Part shown: in pieces, positions 16,108 to 25,128 of the stretch
Layout: each line of letters opens with the position of its first letter
Position numbering within the stretch: the first letter of the stretch is position 1
Translations under genes and position numbers: made by a program
Origin: Thiopontia sp964344435
GTDB taxonomy: Bacteria > Pseudomonadota > Gammaproteobacteria > GCF-002020875
NCBI GenBank assembly: GCA_964344435.1
Contig: CAYFNH010000001.1
Coordinates: forward strand, 9,056 to 73,055
Reading direction: 5' to 3'
Length of the DNA: 64,000 nt
The notes under the pieces: model-generated
Database searches by the model: none
The model's input: the letters and a program-made list of their open reading frames with translations, nothing else
What the model was told of the DNA's origin: nothing

Positions 16108-18810
16108 CTAATGGGCATCATTCCAGTTGCTGCCACTGCCCACATCGACAATCAGCGGCACGTCCAGTAGCGCTGCCGTCTCCATCTCTCCTTTCACCAG
16201 TGCAATCAACGGCTCCAGATCCTCTTCCGCCACCTCAAACACCAACTCATCGTGCACCTGCATGATCATCATGGCATCAAGACCACTGGCCACCAGCTCC
16301 CGATCCACCGCAATCATCGCCCGTTTGATGATATCGGCAGCGGTACCCTGCATCGGGGCATTGATGGCGGTGCGTTCGGCATATTGACGGCGCTGACCAT
16401 TGCGTGAGTTGATCTCCGGCAGATAGAGTCGTCGACCAAACAGGGTCTCGACGTAGCCCTGCTGGCGTGCCAGCGCCTGGGTCTGCTCCATGTACTGCTT
16501 CACCCCGGGATAGCGCTCAAAATAGAGATCCACATAACTCTGCGCCACGTTGCGGGTGGTGTTGAGCTGTTTCGCCAGCCCAAAGGCGGACATGCCGTAA
16601 ATCAGCCCGAAATTGATCGCCTTGGCGCTGCGGCGCTGCTCGGTGGTCACCTCGGCGGGCTCCAGCGCAAACACCTCCGCTGCAGTGGCGCGATGAACAT
16701 CTTCCCCGCTGTGAAACGCCGCCAGCAGCCCACTATCCCCCGAAAGGTGGGCCATGATACGCAGCTCGATCTGTGAGTAGTCTGCCGCCATCAGCAACTT
16801 GCCCGGATCGGCGATAAAGGCCTGACGGATACGTCGTCCCTCCTCACTGCGGATCGGGATATTCTGCAGATTGGGGTCGGAGGAGGAGAGCCGCCCGGTA
16901 ACTGCCACCGCCTGATGGTAGGAGGTGTGGATGCGCCCACTGCGTGGATTGATCTCCAGCGGCAGCTTGTCGGTATAGGTGGACTTGAGCTTGCTCATGC
17001 TGCGGTGCTGGAGAATCAATTCCGGCAGACGATAGTCCTGTGCCAGCTCCTGCAGCACCGGCTCCGCAGTTGATGGCTGCCCCTTGGGGGTCTTCTTCAG
17101 CACCGGCAATTCGAGTTTGCCGTAGAGCATCTCCTGAATCTGTTTGGGTGAGGAGAGATTGAACGGATCACCCGCCTCGGCAAAGGCCTCCTTTTCGATC
17201 GCCTCCATCTTGACCGCCAGCTCCTGACTCTGCTGCTGCAGCATCGCCACATCGACCTTTACCCCATTGCGCTCGATTCGTCCCAACACCTCCAGCAGTG
17301 GCATCTCCACATCACGAAACAGCTGTTCACGCTCCGACTCCTCCAGCAGACGGGGCCACAGGGTTTGGTGCAGCCTCAGCGTCACCTCGGCATCTTCGGC
17401 GGCATAGGGGGCCGCCTGTGCGATCGGTACCTGATCAAAGCGCAGCTGTTTCTTGCCCTTGCCTGCCACCTCCTCGTAGCGGATGTTCTTGTGGCCGAGA
17501 TACTTCAGGGCCAGCGAGTCCATATCGTGGTGGGTGGCACTGCTGTCGATCACATAGGATTCCAGCATGGTGTCATAGGCAATGCCCTGCAGGGTGATGC
17601 CGTGGTTGGCAAAGATGGTGGCGTCATACTTGATGTTCTGCCCCACCTTCTTCGGGGTGGAATCCTCCAGCAGTGGGCGCAGATGCTCCAGTGCCGCCTC
17701 CCGGTTGAGCTGTGGTGCTGCCTCCAGGTCAGTATGGGCCAGCGGCAGATAGGCCGCCTTGCCGGCATGAACCGCAAACGAGACCCCCACCAGCTCCGCC
17801 TCCATCGCCCGCAGGCTGGTGGTCTCGGTATCAATCGCATATTGATCCGCTGCAGCCATCGCATCGATCCACTCATCAAGTTGATCCTGGGTAAAAATGG
17901 TCTCTACCTCGAGTGCCTGCAACGCATCGGCGGCACTCTCCTCCGACTCGGAGGCCTCCCCCAACAGCTCGGAGAGCCAACGCTTGAACTCCATCTGCTG
18001 GTAGAGCTGCTGCAATCTTTGCCAGTCTGGCTCGGTGGGCTGCAACCCGCCAACCTTCTGCTCCAACTCGACATCACAGCGGATGGTGACCAGCTCCTGT
18101 GACAGCGGCAGCTGTTCCAGGGTGTTGCGCAAATGCTCCCCCACCTTGCCCCCCACCTCATCGGCACGGGCGATAACCTGCTCCAGAGAGCCGAATTTCT
18201 GCAGCCACTTCACCGCGGTCTTCGGCCCCACCTTGGGGACACCGGGGACATTGTCCGAGGTATCTCCCACCAGCGCCAGATAGTCGATGATCTGCTCCGG
18301 CTTGACCCCAAACTTCTCCACCACCCCCTCCGGTCCCATCACCGTGTTGTTCATGGTGTTGATCAACGTCACCTGCTGGTTGACCAGCTGTGCCATATCC
18401 TTGTCGCCGGTAGAGATCAATACCGGAATCCCCGCCGCAGTCGCCTGTGTCGCCAAGGTACCGATCACATCATCCGCCTCCACCCCCTCGTGGACGATCA
18501 TCGGAATCCCCATCGCCTCGATGATCTCATGCAGGGGGGCAATCTGGCTGCGCAGATCCTCCGGCATCGGCGGGCGGTTGGCCTTGTACTGCGGATAGAG
18601 GTCGTTGCGGAAGGTCTTGCCCTTGGCATCAAAGACCATCGCCACCTGCTCAGGGGCATACTCCTCCAGCAGGCTTTTCAACATATTAACCACCCCGTAG
18701 GTCGCTCCGGTGGGTTGCCCACGGGAGTTGGTCAGAGGTGGCATCGCATGGAAGGCACGGAACAGATAAGAGGAGCCATCCACCAGGATCAATTGCGGTT
18801 TCAGTGTCAT
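16108..18810 (-). CDS. polA: DNA polymerase I
   Basis: A 900-residue PolA used in Okazaki fragment maturation and repair. Residues 1-290 are the 5' nuclease (LILVDGSSYLFRAFHAMPPL, LVGDTSDNVPGVPKVGPKTA). The next 200 or so are a 3'-5' exonuclease that keeps its acidic residues (YAIDTETTSL), so proofreading is likely intact. The polymerase domain has motif A DYSQIELRIMAHLSGD, motif B INFGLIYGMSAFGL and motif C MQVHDELVFEV. It is divergent from the small exported-protein gene and ends in a strong terminator. Confidence 0.98.
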   Translation of the reverse strand: MTLKPQLILVDGSSYLFRAFHAMPPLTNSRGQPTGATYGVVNMLKSLLEEYAPEQVAMVFDAKGKTFRNDLYPQYKANRPPMPEDLRSQIAPLHEIIEAMGIPMIVHEGVEADDVIGTLATQATAAGIPVLISTGDKDMAQLVNQQVTLINTMNNTVMGPEGVVEKFGVKPEQIIDYLALVGDTSDNVPGVPKVGPKTAVKWLQKFGSLEQVIARADEVGGKVGEHLRNTLEQLPLSQELVTIRCDVELEQKVGGLQPTEPDWQRLQQLYQQMEFKRWLSELLGEASESEESAADALQALEVETIFTQDQLDEWIDAMAAADQYAIDTETTSLRAMEAELVGVSFAVHAGKAAYLPLAHTDLEAAPQLNREAALEHLRPLLEDSTPKKVGQNIKYDATIFANHGITLQGIAYDTMLESYVIDSSATHHDMDSLALKYLGHKNIRYEEVAGKGKKQLRFDQVPIAQAAPYAAEDAEVTLRLHQTLWPRLLEESEREQLFRDVEMPLLEVLGRIERNGVKVDVAMLQQQSQELAVKMEAIEKEAFAEAGDPFNLSSPKQIQEMLYGKLELPVLKKTPKGQPSTAEPVLQELAQDYRLPELILQHRSMSKLKSTYTDKLPLEINPRSGRIHTSYHQAVAVTGRLSSSDPNLQNIPIRSEEGRRIRQAFIADPGKLLMAADYSQIELRIMAHLSGDSGLLAAFHSGEDVHRATAAEVFALEPAEVTTEQRRSAKAINFGLIYGMSAFGLAKQLNTTRNVAQSYVDLYFERYPGVKQYMEQTQALARQQGYVETLFGRRLYLPEINSRNGQRRQYAERTAINAPMQGTAADIIKRAMIAVDRELVASGLDAMMIMQVHDELVFEVAEEDLEPLIALVKGEMETAALLDVPLIVDVGSGSNWNDAH

Positions 18811-18890
18811 TGTTATTCTGATTGGGGAAGTTTGCGCTGAATTATCGTATTATCTTATCAGTAAGTGAGAGATATTTCGGAACCGAGACC

Positions 18891-19196
18891 ATGAAACGCA
18901 CACTACTACCTTTACTGATGTTTACCACCGCCACCCTGGCAGAGCCCCTCGTAGAGGCCCCCATGCCCCCCGCGATGGTTGCCATTCCGGCCCCCGACCT
19001 GCCCGAGAAGCGCTCACTCAGTGAGGAACTCAACCAGGGCAGCACCCCATCCAGTGCCACAACCCGCAAAGGGGGCTACTCACTCGGCACCCAGGGGGGC
19101 CGTGCCTATCTGGAACCACGACAGGATGACCTCCATCCCGACATGTTGACGCCACAGTGGGAACTGTTTAACTGGAAATCCAGACCCGCCCAATAG
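18891..19196 (+). CDS. Small exported protein between polA and thrB, possibly a divergent DUF2782 member
   Basis: A 101-residue product with a signal peptide (MKRTLLPLLMFTTATLAEP) and a Pro-rich mature N-terminus. The middle segment is Gly/Ser-rich, and the end TPQWELFNWKS resembles what I recall of the C-terminal edge of the DUF2782 family. That family normally occupies this exact spot between polA and thrB. The usual DGDG-type core is not visible, so the match rests mainly on position and is uncertain. Its stop codon abuts the thrB start (TAGATG), so the two genes are co-transcribed. Function unknown. Confidence 0.65.
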   Translation: MKRTLLPLLMFTTATLAEPLVEAPMPPAMVAIPAPDLPEKRSLSEELNQGSTPSSATTRKGGYSLGTQGGRAYLEPRQDDLHPDMLTPQWELFNWKSRPAQ

Positions 19197-20132
19197 ATGT
19201 CTGTCTACACCACAATCACCGAGGCGGAGCTGACCACCTTCCTCGGCCACTATGCTGTTGGTGAGCTGGAGTCCTTCAAGGGCATCCTTGCCGGGATCGA
19301 GAACACCAACTACTTCGTCACCACCAGCGAGGGGGAGTTTGTACTCACTATCTTCGAACAGCTGGTGTGGGAGGAGCTCCCCTACTTTCTCGACATCATG
19401 GCCTTTCTGGCGGAGCATGAGGTGCCCAGTGCCCACCCCATTGCCGACCGCGAGGGTGACTACCTGCGTCAACTCAAGGAGAAGCCCGCCGCACTGGTGG
19501 AGCGCCTCAGTGGCAGCAGCGTGGAGACCCCGAGCACAACCCAGTGCGCCGAGATCGGACAGGCACTGGGGCGAATGCACTCAATGGCCCACAATTTTGA
19601 TGGCAAACGGGACAATCCCCGCGGGATCGGCTGGTGCCGGGACTCCATCACTCAACTCTCAAACCATTTACAGGATGAAGAGCGTAGCTTGCTGCAGCAG
19701 GAGCAGGCCTTCCAGGCGACCTCTGCACGAACCACCCTCCCCCAGGGGGTAATCCATGCCGACCTGTTTCGGGATAATGCACTCTTCGTGGAAGATCACC
19801 TCACCGGCATCATCGACTTCTATTACGCCTGCAATGATGCACTGCTCTACGATGTGGCGGTCACCGTGAATGACTGGTGCAGTGATGAGAAAGGGGCCAT
19901 CGACCTGCCCCGTTACCAGGCGCTGCTGCAGCACTACCGCTCGCAACGCCGCTTTGATCCGGCTGAAACGGAGGCCTGGCCCGCGATGCTGCGGGCTGCC
20001 GCCCTCCGTTTCTGGCTTTCACGCCTGCTTGACCTCCACTTCCCGCGCCCCGGAGAGATCACCCAGACCAAAGACCCGAATGTATTCAGAGATATCCTGC
20101 TCTGGCATCGGGCCCACCCTCTCTCACTCTGA
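19197..20132 (+). CDS. thrB: Homoserine kinase, ThrB type II (phosphotransferase fold)
   Basis: A 311-residue kinase that phosphorylates homoserine in threonine synthesis. It is the choline-kinase-like form found in many gamma- and alphaproteobacteria rather than the GHMP form of E. coli. It opens MSVYTTITEAELTTFLGHYAVG; the catalytic loop VIHADLFRDNALF (HxDxxxxN) and metal site GIIDFYYAC are intact, with a C-terminal RDILLWHRAHPLSL. It starts directly after the preceding stop and overlaps the next gene by one base (TGATG), so three genes form an operon. Confidence 0.95.
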   Translation: MSVYTTITEAELTTFLGHYAVGELESFKGILAGIENTNYFVTTSEGEFVLTIFEQLVWEELPYFLDIMAFLAEHEVPSAHPIADREGDYLRQLKEKPAALVERLSGSSVETPSTTQCAEIGQALGRMHSMAHNFDGKRDNPRGIGWCRDSITQLSNHLQDEERSLLQQEQAFQATSARTTLPQGVIHADLFRDNALFVEDHLTGIIDFYYACNDALLYDVAVTVNDWCSDEKGAIDLPRYQALLQHYRSQRRFDPAETEAWPAMLRAAALRFWLSRLLDLHFPRPGEITQTKDPNVFRDILLWHRAHPLSL

Positions 20133-20407
20133 TGCGCATCTATATGCAGACCCCACCCCAGGAGGGGCACCCCCTGCGCTTTTTCCAGATTCAGATTCAG
20201 GAGGATCTGATCGATGGTTGGACCCTGGTCCGGGAGTCCGGTACCCAGGGAAGCCGCAGCAGCACCCTGAAGAAGATCCACTACGAGTGCCGCGAAGATG
20301 CCGAGGAGGCCCTGTTTGCACTGCGTGACCAACAGCTCCGCAAAGGGTTCAAAACCACCTTTGCCACCGGTATGGCACAGGGCTACCCCGGTGAGTTCTC
20401 TCCCTGA
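20132..20407 (+). CDS. WGR domain-containing small protein
   Basis: A 91-residue protein consisting of one WGR-like domain: a YMQTPPQEGHPLRFFQIQIQ strand pair, then GWTLVRESGTQGSRS, where the usual WGR appears as W...RESG, and an EEALFALRDQQLRKGF helix. WGR domains often bind nucleic acid ends, for example in PARP; small stand-alone versions next to thrB or polA are common but uncharacterised. Translation is probably coupled to thrB through the TGATG overlap. Confidence 0.8.
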   Translation: MRIYMQTPPQEGHPLRFFQIQIQEDLIDGWTLVRESGTQGSRSSTLKKIHYECREDAEEALFALRDQQLRKGFKTTFATGMAQGYPGEFSP

Positions 20408-20421
20408 TTGAGCCACATCAA

Positions 20422-20451
20422 TTGACACTCAAGTATTCGCAAGAATACAAT
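20422..20451 (+). promoter_or_regulatory. Promoter of the RND efflux operon
   Basis: A perfect -35 TTGACA (20422-20427), an 18-base spacer and -10 TACAAT (20446-20451) lie 37 bases before the adaptor start. This is the strongest sigma-70 match in the window. Confidence 0.75.
20433..20448 (+). promoter_or_regulatory. Palindromic operator inside the RND promoter
   Basis: GTATTC-GCAA-GAATAC is a perfect inverted repeat that fills the spacer and overlaps the first three bases of the -10. A regulator bound here would block or twist the promoter, as TetR- or MerR-type regulators do at efflux genes. No regulator gene lies next to the operon, so the protein is unknown. Confidence 0.6.
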
Positions 20452-20487
20452 AGGGCCTCTTCGAAAGTTCGGGTCGGGATCTGAGAT

Positions 20488-21618
20488 ATGAAAAAAACAG
20501 TTGTAAATCGTGTAATTGCATCCATTCTATTGCTCTCTGCCAGCGCCATGGCTGGTGCCAATGAGCAGGCCAGCGGCGAATTCGTGGTGGCACAGAGTAG
20601 CCGGGTAGGGGCCACCGTCTCCCTTGGGGGCAGCGTGATTCCCCACCTTGAGGTCAATCTGGTTGCCAAGATGCCGGGGGATATTCTCTTCCTCGCCGGT
20701 GAAGAGGGCGATCAGTTCAAGAAGGGTGACCGGCTTGCCAGCCAGGACATTGATGCGATGATGGCCAAGCGCGCGCAGGCGGAGGCACAACTCGCCAGTG
20801 CCGATGCCGGTATCCGCAACGCACAGATGCAACTGCGTAACGAAATTGAAAACCCCAACGCGCAGCCCAACGCAATGATGGGAGGGGTACCCAGCATGAT
20901 GACCATGTTCTCCAATCCGATGCGTAATATGAGTGGCCGAGGAGACTCCAGCACCCAACGCCAGACCAACCTCTACGGTATGAATGTGCAGGTGGAGACC
21001 GCCACCAACGCCTACAACCAGGCGGTAGCGGCCATTCGTGAACTCGACGAGAACATTGAACAGGCTACTATCATCGCACCCTTTGATGGGGTGATCCTGC
21101 GCAAGATGGTTGAGGTGGGGCAGCCTGCACAACCCGGTGTTCCCCTCTTTCTGTTTGGTGATACCAGCCAGTTGCAGATCCGTGCCGAGGTGCCGGCACG
21201 CCTGGTACGTGGCCTCCACAAGGGGATGCAGCTCAGTGCTCGCCTCGACCACAATGACCAGATCACCCCGATTACCGTAGAGCGCATTTTTCCAATGGCC
21301 GACATGATGGGGCACACCGTAACCGTGAAATTTGACCTCCCGGCAGACACCCCGGCTGCACCCGGCATGTATACCGAGGTGATCATTCCCGATGCCGGTG
21401 CCGACTACAATGAACTGGTAACCATCCCCCGCACAGCCATCGTCTGGCGCGGCAGTCTGCCCGCCCTGTTTGTACAGCGGGAGGATGGCACTCTGGAGAT
21501 GCGTCTGGTTCGTGTCGGTGATACCGCTGACAACGGCTGGGCAAGCGTCCTTTCCGGGCTGCAATCCGGAGAGCGGGTACTGGCGCATCCGACCTCAACC
21601 ACCACCTCTACCCGATAA
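20488..21618 (+). CDS. RND efflux periplasmic adaptor (membrane fusion protein)
   Basis: A 376-residue HlyD/MdtA-type adaptor linking the inner-membrane pump to an outer-membrane channel. It has a signal peptide (MKKTVVNRVIASILLLSASA), a lipoyl-like half (GDILFLAGEEGDQFKKGDRL), a coiled-coil hairpin, the second lipoyl half (TIIAPFDGVILRKMVEVGQ) and beta-barrel and membrane-proximal domains. The hairpin tip is unusual: about residues 128-155 carry a Met-, Asn- and Pro-rich insert (NAMMGGVPSMMTMFSNPMRN). The pump gene follows after 78 bases; no outer-membrane channel gene is nearby. Confidence 0.9.
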   Translation: MKKTVVNRVIASILLLSASAMAGANEQASGEFVVAQSSRVGATVSLGGSVIPHLEVNLVAKMPGDILFLAGEEGDQFKKGDRLASQDIDAMMAKRAQAEAQLASADAGIRNAQMQLRNEIENPNAQPNAMMGGVPSMMTMFSNPMRNMSGRGDSSTQRQTNLYGMNVQVETATNAYNQAVAAIRELDENIEQATIIAPFDGVILRKMVEVGQPAQPGVPLFLFGDTSQLQIRAEVPARLVRGLHKGMQLSARLDHNDQITPITVERIFPMADMMGHTVTVKFDLPADTPAAPGMYTEVIIPDAGADYNELVTIPRTAIVWRGSLPALFVQREDGTLEMRLVRVGDTADNGWASVLSGLQSGERVLAHPTSTTTSTR

Positions 21619-21696
21619 CCCCATCCCCTGCCGCCTCTCCATGAAAGGCGGCAGTTTGGTTCCCATGCTCCAACCCTCCAAGAACAAGAACCGTTT

Positions 21697-24600
21697 ATGA
21701 CTGACGAGAACAAGACCGGCGACGCAGAGGAGCGTCCAACAGACTCCAACCACTCCGCAGATTCCCCCCATTTTCAGGATATTCCGGAACAGGTACTGCA
21801 ACGAGCCAGCCACGAAGAGGTGGAGCTCGGGTTTGCAGGGCGACTGGCCGACTCCTTTATCCACTCCCCGCTCTCCCCACTGCTCTTTATTGCGATGATG
21901 GCCGTCGGTATCTGGGGGTTGATTGCCACCCCCCGTCAGGAAGATCCACAGATCTCGGTACCGATGATCGACATCTTCTTCCCCGCCCCCGGTCTCTCCT
22001 CCGGTGAGGTGGCCAACCAGGTGATCGACCCGTTTGAGCGGGTATTGAGCGAAATCCCCGGTCTGGAACACATCTACTCCGCCAGTGACCGCGAGTACGG
22101 CATCATTACCCTGCAATTCGAGGTGGGGGAACCGATGGGCCCCTCCATCGTTCAGGCCCACAGCAAGATCCAGTCCAACCTCGATCTGTTACCAAAGGGG
22201 ATCAAGCCCCCCCAGGTGAAGCCGAAAGAGGTGGATGACGTCCCCTCGGTCACCCTCACCCTCTGGTCTGACGAAGTGGATGACGAATATCTGCGCACCC
22301 TGGGTGTCAGCGTACTGCAACACCTGAAGCAGTTGCCACAGACCGGTGTGGGCTTTGTCACCGGTGGACGCAGCCGCCAGGTTCGGGTCGAGATTCTGCC
22401 GGAGCGTCTGGCTGGTTTCGAGGTGAGCCCAGGACAGATCGTACACGCCATCCAGACCGCCAATACCGGCCATACGGTTGGCACCGTGGAGCTGAACGAC
22501 CACTTCTTCTTTGTGGAATCAGGCGGCTTCCTCTCCGAGGTTTCCGAGATTGAGCAGTTGGTGGTTGGTCAACACCGTGGTGCCCCGGTCTATCTGCGTG
22601 ATGTTGCCCATGTGGTGGAAGGGCCGCAGGAGACCAAACAGCTGGTCACCTTCTCTACCGGGCCCGCCTATACCGGCGAGGCATCGACCAAGAATGCGGC
22701 GGCCGTCACCATCGCCCTCGCCAAACAGCGTGGTGCCAATGGGGTCACCGTAGTAAACAACATCCTCGATGAGGTGGAGAACAACCTCAAGGGGTATCTG
22801 ATCCCCGACAATGTCCATGTCGAGGTGACCCGCAACTACGGGGAAAGCGCCAACACCAAGGTCAACGACCTGCTCTTCAAGCTGTTTGTAGCAACCGGCG
22901 CGGTTACCTTTCTGGTCTGGCTCAGCCTCGGCATCAAGCCCTCCATCGTGGTACTGCTGACCATTCCGGTAGTACTGGTCGGTACCGTCTTCGTCTCCAT
23001 GCTGATGGGCTACACCATCGACCGCGTGAGCCTGTTTGCCCTGATCTTCTCCATCGGCTTCCTGGTCGATAACGCCATTGTGATCGTCGAGAATATCTAT
23101 CGCCGCTGGCTGATGGCAGGGTCGATGGATACCCGCACGGCCGTGGATGCAGTACGTGAGGTGGGCAATCCCACCGTACTCGCCACCTATACGGTGATTG
23201 CGGCACTGGTGCCGATGGGTTTTGTCTCCGGCATGATGGGCCCCTATATGGAGCCGATTCCGGCGCTCGGTTCGGTAGCGATGCTGCTGTCGCTGTTTGC
23301 CGCCCTGATCTTTGCCCCCTGGCTGGCGATGCGCATCGTTCCCAGCATGGAGAAACTGCATGCCATGGAGGCCCGTGACGAGAAGATCGATGCCAAGCTC
23401 GATGTCTTCTTCCGCAAGATCATCACCACCCTGGTGGAGCAGCCTCTCAAGGGGTGGAGTTTCCTGTTTGGCCTGATTCTCAGCTTCTTTGCCGCGATGT
23501 ACCTCTTCTACAACACCGCGGTGCCTGTGAAGATGTTGCCATTCGATAACAAGGCCAACTTCAGTGTGGTAATCGATATGCCCGATGGCACTGCACTCCC
23601 CACCACCGCCAACTTCACCCGTCGCGTGGCCGAAGAGTTTGCCGACGTGGAGGAGATTGTCGCTACTCAGCACTATATTGGTGCGGCACAACCCTTCGAT
23701 TTCAACGGCCTGGTACGCCACTACTACCTACGCCAGTTCGCCTGGCAGGCAGAAATTGCGGTGCAGCTGACCGACAAGACCACCCGCAAGCGTACCAGCC
23801 ACCAGATTGCCAGTGAGGTCCGTGCCCGACTGCAACCCATCGCCGAGGCCGAAGGGGTTGCCATCACCGTGGTGGAGATGCCTCCCGGCCCACCGGTGCT
23901 GCAGACCGTAGTGGCAGAGATCCATGGTCCGGATGCCGAGACCCGACGTCAGGTGGCCGATGATCTGACCCAGATCTTCCGCGAATCCGGCATCATCTCC
24001 GATGTCGACAACCTGATGCGCAGCCCGATGGAGACCTGGCGCTTTGTGATCAATCGCGAAAAGGCCTCACGTCAGGGAATTTCAGTCGAGACCATCAACC
24101 AACACCTGGCCATGGTGATGGGCGAGTTCGAGGCCGCGACCATCTTCCAGTCACTGATTCTGGAGCCCACCTACATCGTGATGACCATTCCGGTCGAAAA
24201 GCGCTCCCACCTCCACCGCCTCGGTGATCTGCCGGTAATGACGATGGATCAACGCACCATCCCACTCTCGGAGCTGGGCGAGTTCGTCAAGGTACAGCGT
24301 GACCCGATCATCTTCCACAAAGATCTACGCTCGGTTGAGTTTGTGGTTGGTGACGCCGTGGGCCGCCTGGGTGCACCGATCTACGCCATGCTGGATGTTG
24401 AGCGCATTCTGGAGGAGAAGGGCTATGTCACCCCGGATGGGGTCACCCTGCGTAGCGGTGAGTACACCGGCGCACCGGAGAACGACAAACAGAGCAGCTT
24501 CGAGTGGGGCGGAGAGTGGACCGTCACCTACGAGACCTTCCGTGACATGGGGATCGCCTTCGGGGTTGCCCTGGTCGGTATCTACATGCTGGTGGTGTGG

Positions 24601-25053
24601 GCCTTCGGTAATTTCGTGATCCCCGCGATTATCATGTCCCCGATCCCGCTGACCCTGCTCGGTATCGTACCGGGACACTGGCTGCTGGGTGCGGAATTTA
24701 CCGCCACCTCGATGATCGGCTGGATCGCCCTGGCCGGTATCATTGTGCGTAATTCGATTCTGATGGTGGACTTCACCATGCACTCGTTCCGCACCGGAAC
24801 TCCATTGCTGGAGGCGGTAATCCTCTCGGCCAAGTCGAGAACCCGTCCGATCCTGATTACCGCACTGGCGCTGGTACTCGGCTCTGCGGTGATACTGCTG
24901 GATCCGATCTTTCAGGGGATGGCGGTTTCACTCCTGTTTGGTGTCTTCCTCTCCACCCTGCTGACGCTGGTGGTAATCCCGCTTGGCTGTATCAGCGCCG
25001 GAGAGAAGGTATTCATGGAGGCACAGGATCTGGAAAAGAATATCGATAGCTGA
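21697..25053 (+). CDS. RND family efflux pump, inner-membrane transporter
   Basis: A 1118-residue AcrB-superfamily proton antiporter with 12 predicted membrane segments in two repeats and two large periplasmic loops. A hydrophilic N-terminal extension of about 55 residues precedes the first membrane helix (LSPLLFIAMMAVGIWGLIAT). The proton relay in helix 4 reads GFLVDNAIVIVEN: the first Asp is kept but the second Asp of drug pumps (VDDAIVVVEN) is Asn, as seen in less studied RND subgroups. The C-terminal part has GWIALAGIIVRNSILMVDF and SRTRPILITALA. Substrate cannot be predicted. It is the second gene of the operon and is followed by a GC hairpin. Confidence 0.93.
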   Translation: MTDENKTGDAEERPTDSNHSADSPHFQDIPEQVLQRASHEEVELGFAGRLADSFIHSPLSPLLFIAMMAVGIWGLIATPRQEDPQISVPMIDIFFPAPGLSSGEVANQVIDPFERVLSEIPGLEHIYSASDREYGIITLQFEVGEPMGPSIVQAHSKIQSNLDLLPKGIKPPQVKPKEVDDVPSVTLTLWSDEVDDEYLRTLGVSVLQHLKQLPQTGVGFVTGGRSRQVRVEILPERLAGFEVSPGQIVHAIQTANTGHTVGTVELNDHFFFVESGGFLSEVSEIEQLVVGQHRGAPVYLRDVAHVVEGPQETKQLVTFSTGPAYTGEASTKNAAAVTIALAKQRGANGVTVVNNILDEVENNLKGYLIPDNVHVEVTRNYGESANTKVNDLLFKLFVATGAVTFLVWLSLGIKPSIVVLLTIPVVLVGTVFVSMLMGYTIDRVSLFALIFSIGFLVDNAIVIVENIYRRWLMAGSMDTRTAVDAVREVGNPTVLATYTVIAALVPMGFVSGMMGPYMEPIPALGSVAMLLSLFAALIFAPWLAMRIVPSMEKLHAMEARDEKIDAKLDVFFRKIITTLVEQPLKGWSFLFGLILSFFAAMYLFYNTAVPVKMLPFDNKANFSVVIDMPDGTALPTTANFTRRVAEEFADVEEIVATQHYIGAAQPFDFNGLVRHYYLRQFAWQAEIAVQLTDKTTRKRTSHQIASEVRARLQPIAEAEGVAITVVEMPPGPPVLQTVVAEIHGPDAETRRQVADDLTQIFRESGIISDVDNLMRSPMETWRFVINREKASRQGISVETINQHLAMVMGEFEAATIFQSLILEPTYIVMTIPVEKRSHLHRLGDLPVMTMDQRTIPLSELGEFVKVQRDPIIFHKDLRSVEFVVGDAVGRLGAPIYAMLDVERILEEKGYVTPDGVTLRSGEYTGAPENDKQSSFEWGGEWTVTYETFRDMGIAFGVALVGIYMLVVWAFGNFVIPAIIMSPIPLTLLGIVPGHWLLGAEFTATSMIGWIALAGIIVRNSILMVDFTMHSFRTGTPLLEAVILSAKSRTRPILITALALVLGSAVILLDPIFQGMAVSLLFGVFLSTLLTLVVIPLGCISAGEKVFMEAQDLEKNIDS

Positions 25054-25059
25054 ACAAAT

Positions 25060-25085
25060 CCCCCCTCCACGAGCCTGGAGGGGGG
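25060..25085 (+). terminator. GC-rich hairpin after the RND operon
   Basis: CCCCCCTCCA pairs with TGGAGGGGGG around a six-base loop, starting seven bases after the pump stop. No T run follows on the + strand, so it may be a weak terminator or an mRNA-stabilising hairpin. Confidence 0.55.
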
Positions 25086-25115
25086 AATCTGAACCCCATC
25101 GGGTTCGAGTTGTCG

Positions 25116-25121
25116 TACACT
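25116..25121 (+). promoter_or_regulatory. -10-like hexamer just before the receiver-kinase gene
   Basis: TACACT lies seven bases before the ATG at 25129, with only ATCCCCC between them and no Shine-Dalgarno sequence. No clear -35 is seen 17 bases upstream, so support is modest. If used, the mRNA would be leaderless. Confidence 0.35.
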
Positions 25122-25128
25122 ATCCCCC

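Noticed and set aside
22519..23721. 400-codon open frame on the minus strand
   Set aside because: It is a shadow of the RND pump gene; its His/Gly/Gln-rich translation is the usual mirror of GC-rich coding sequence.
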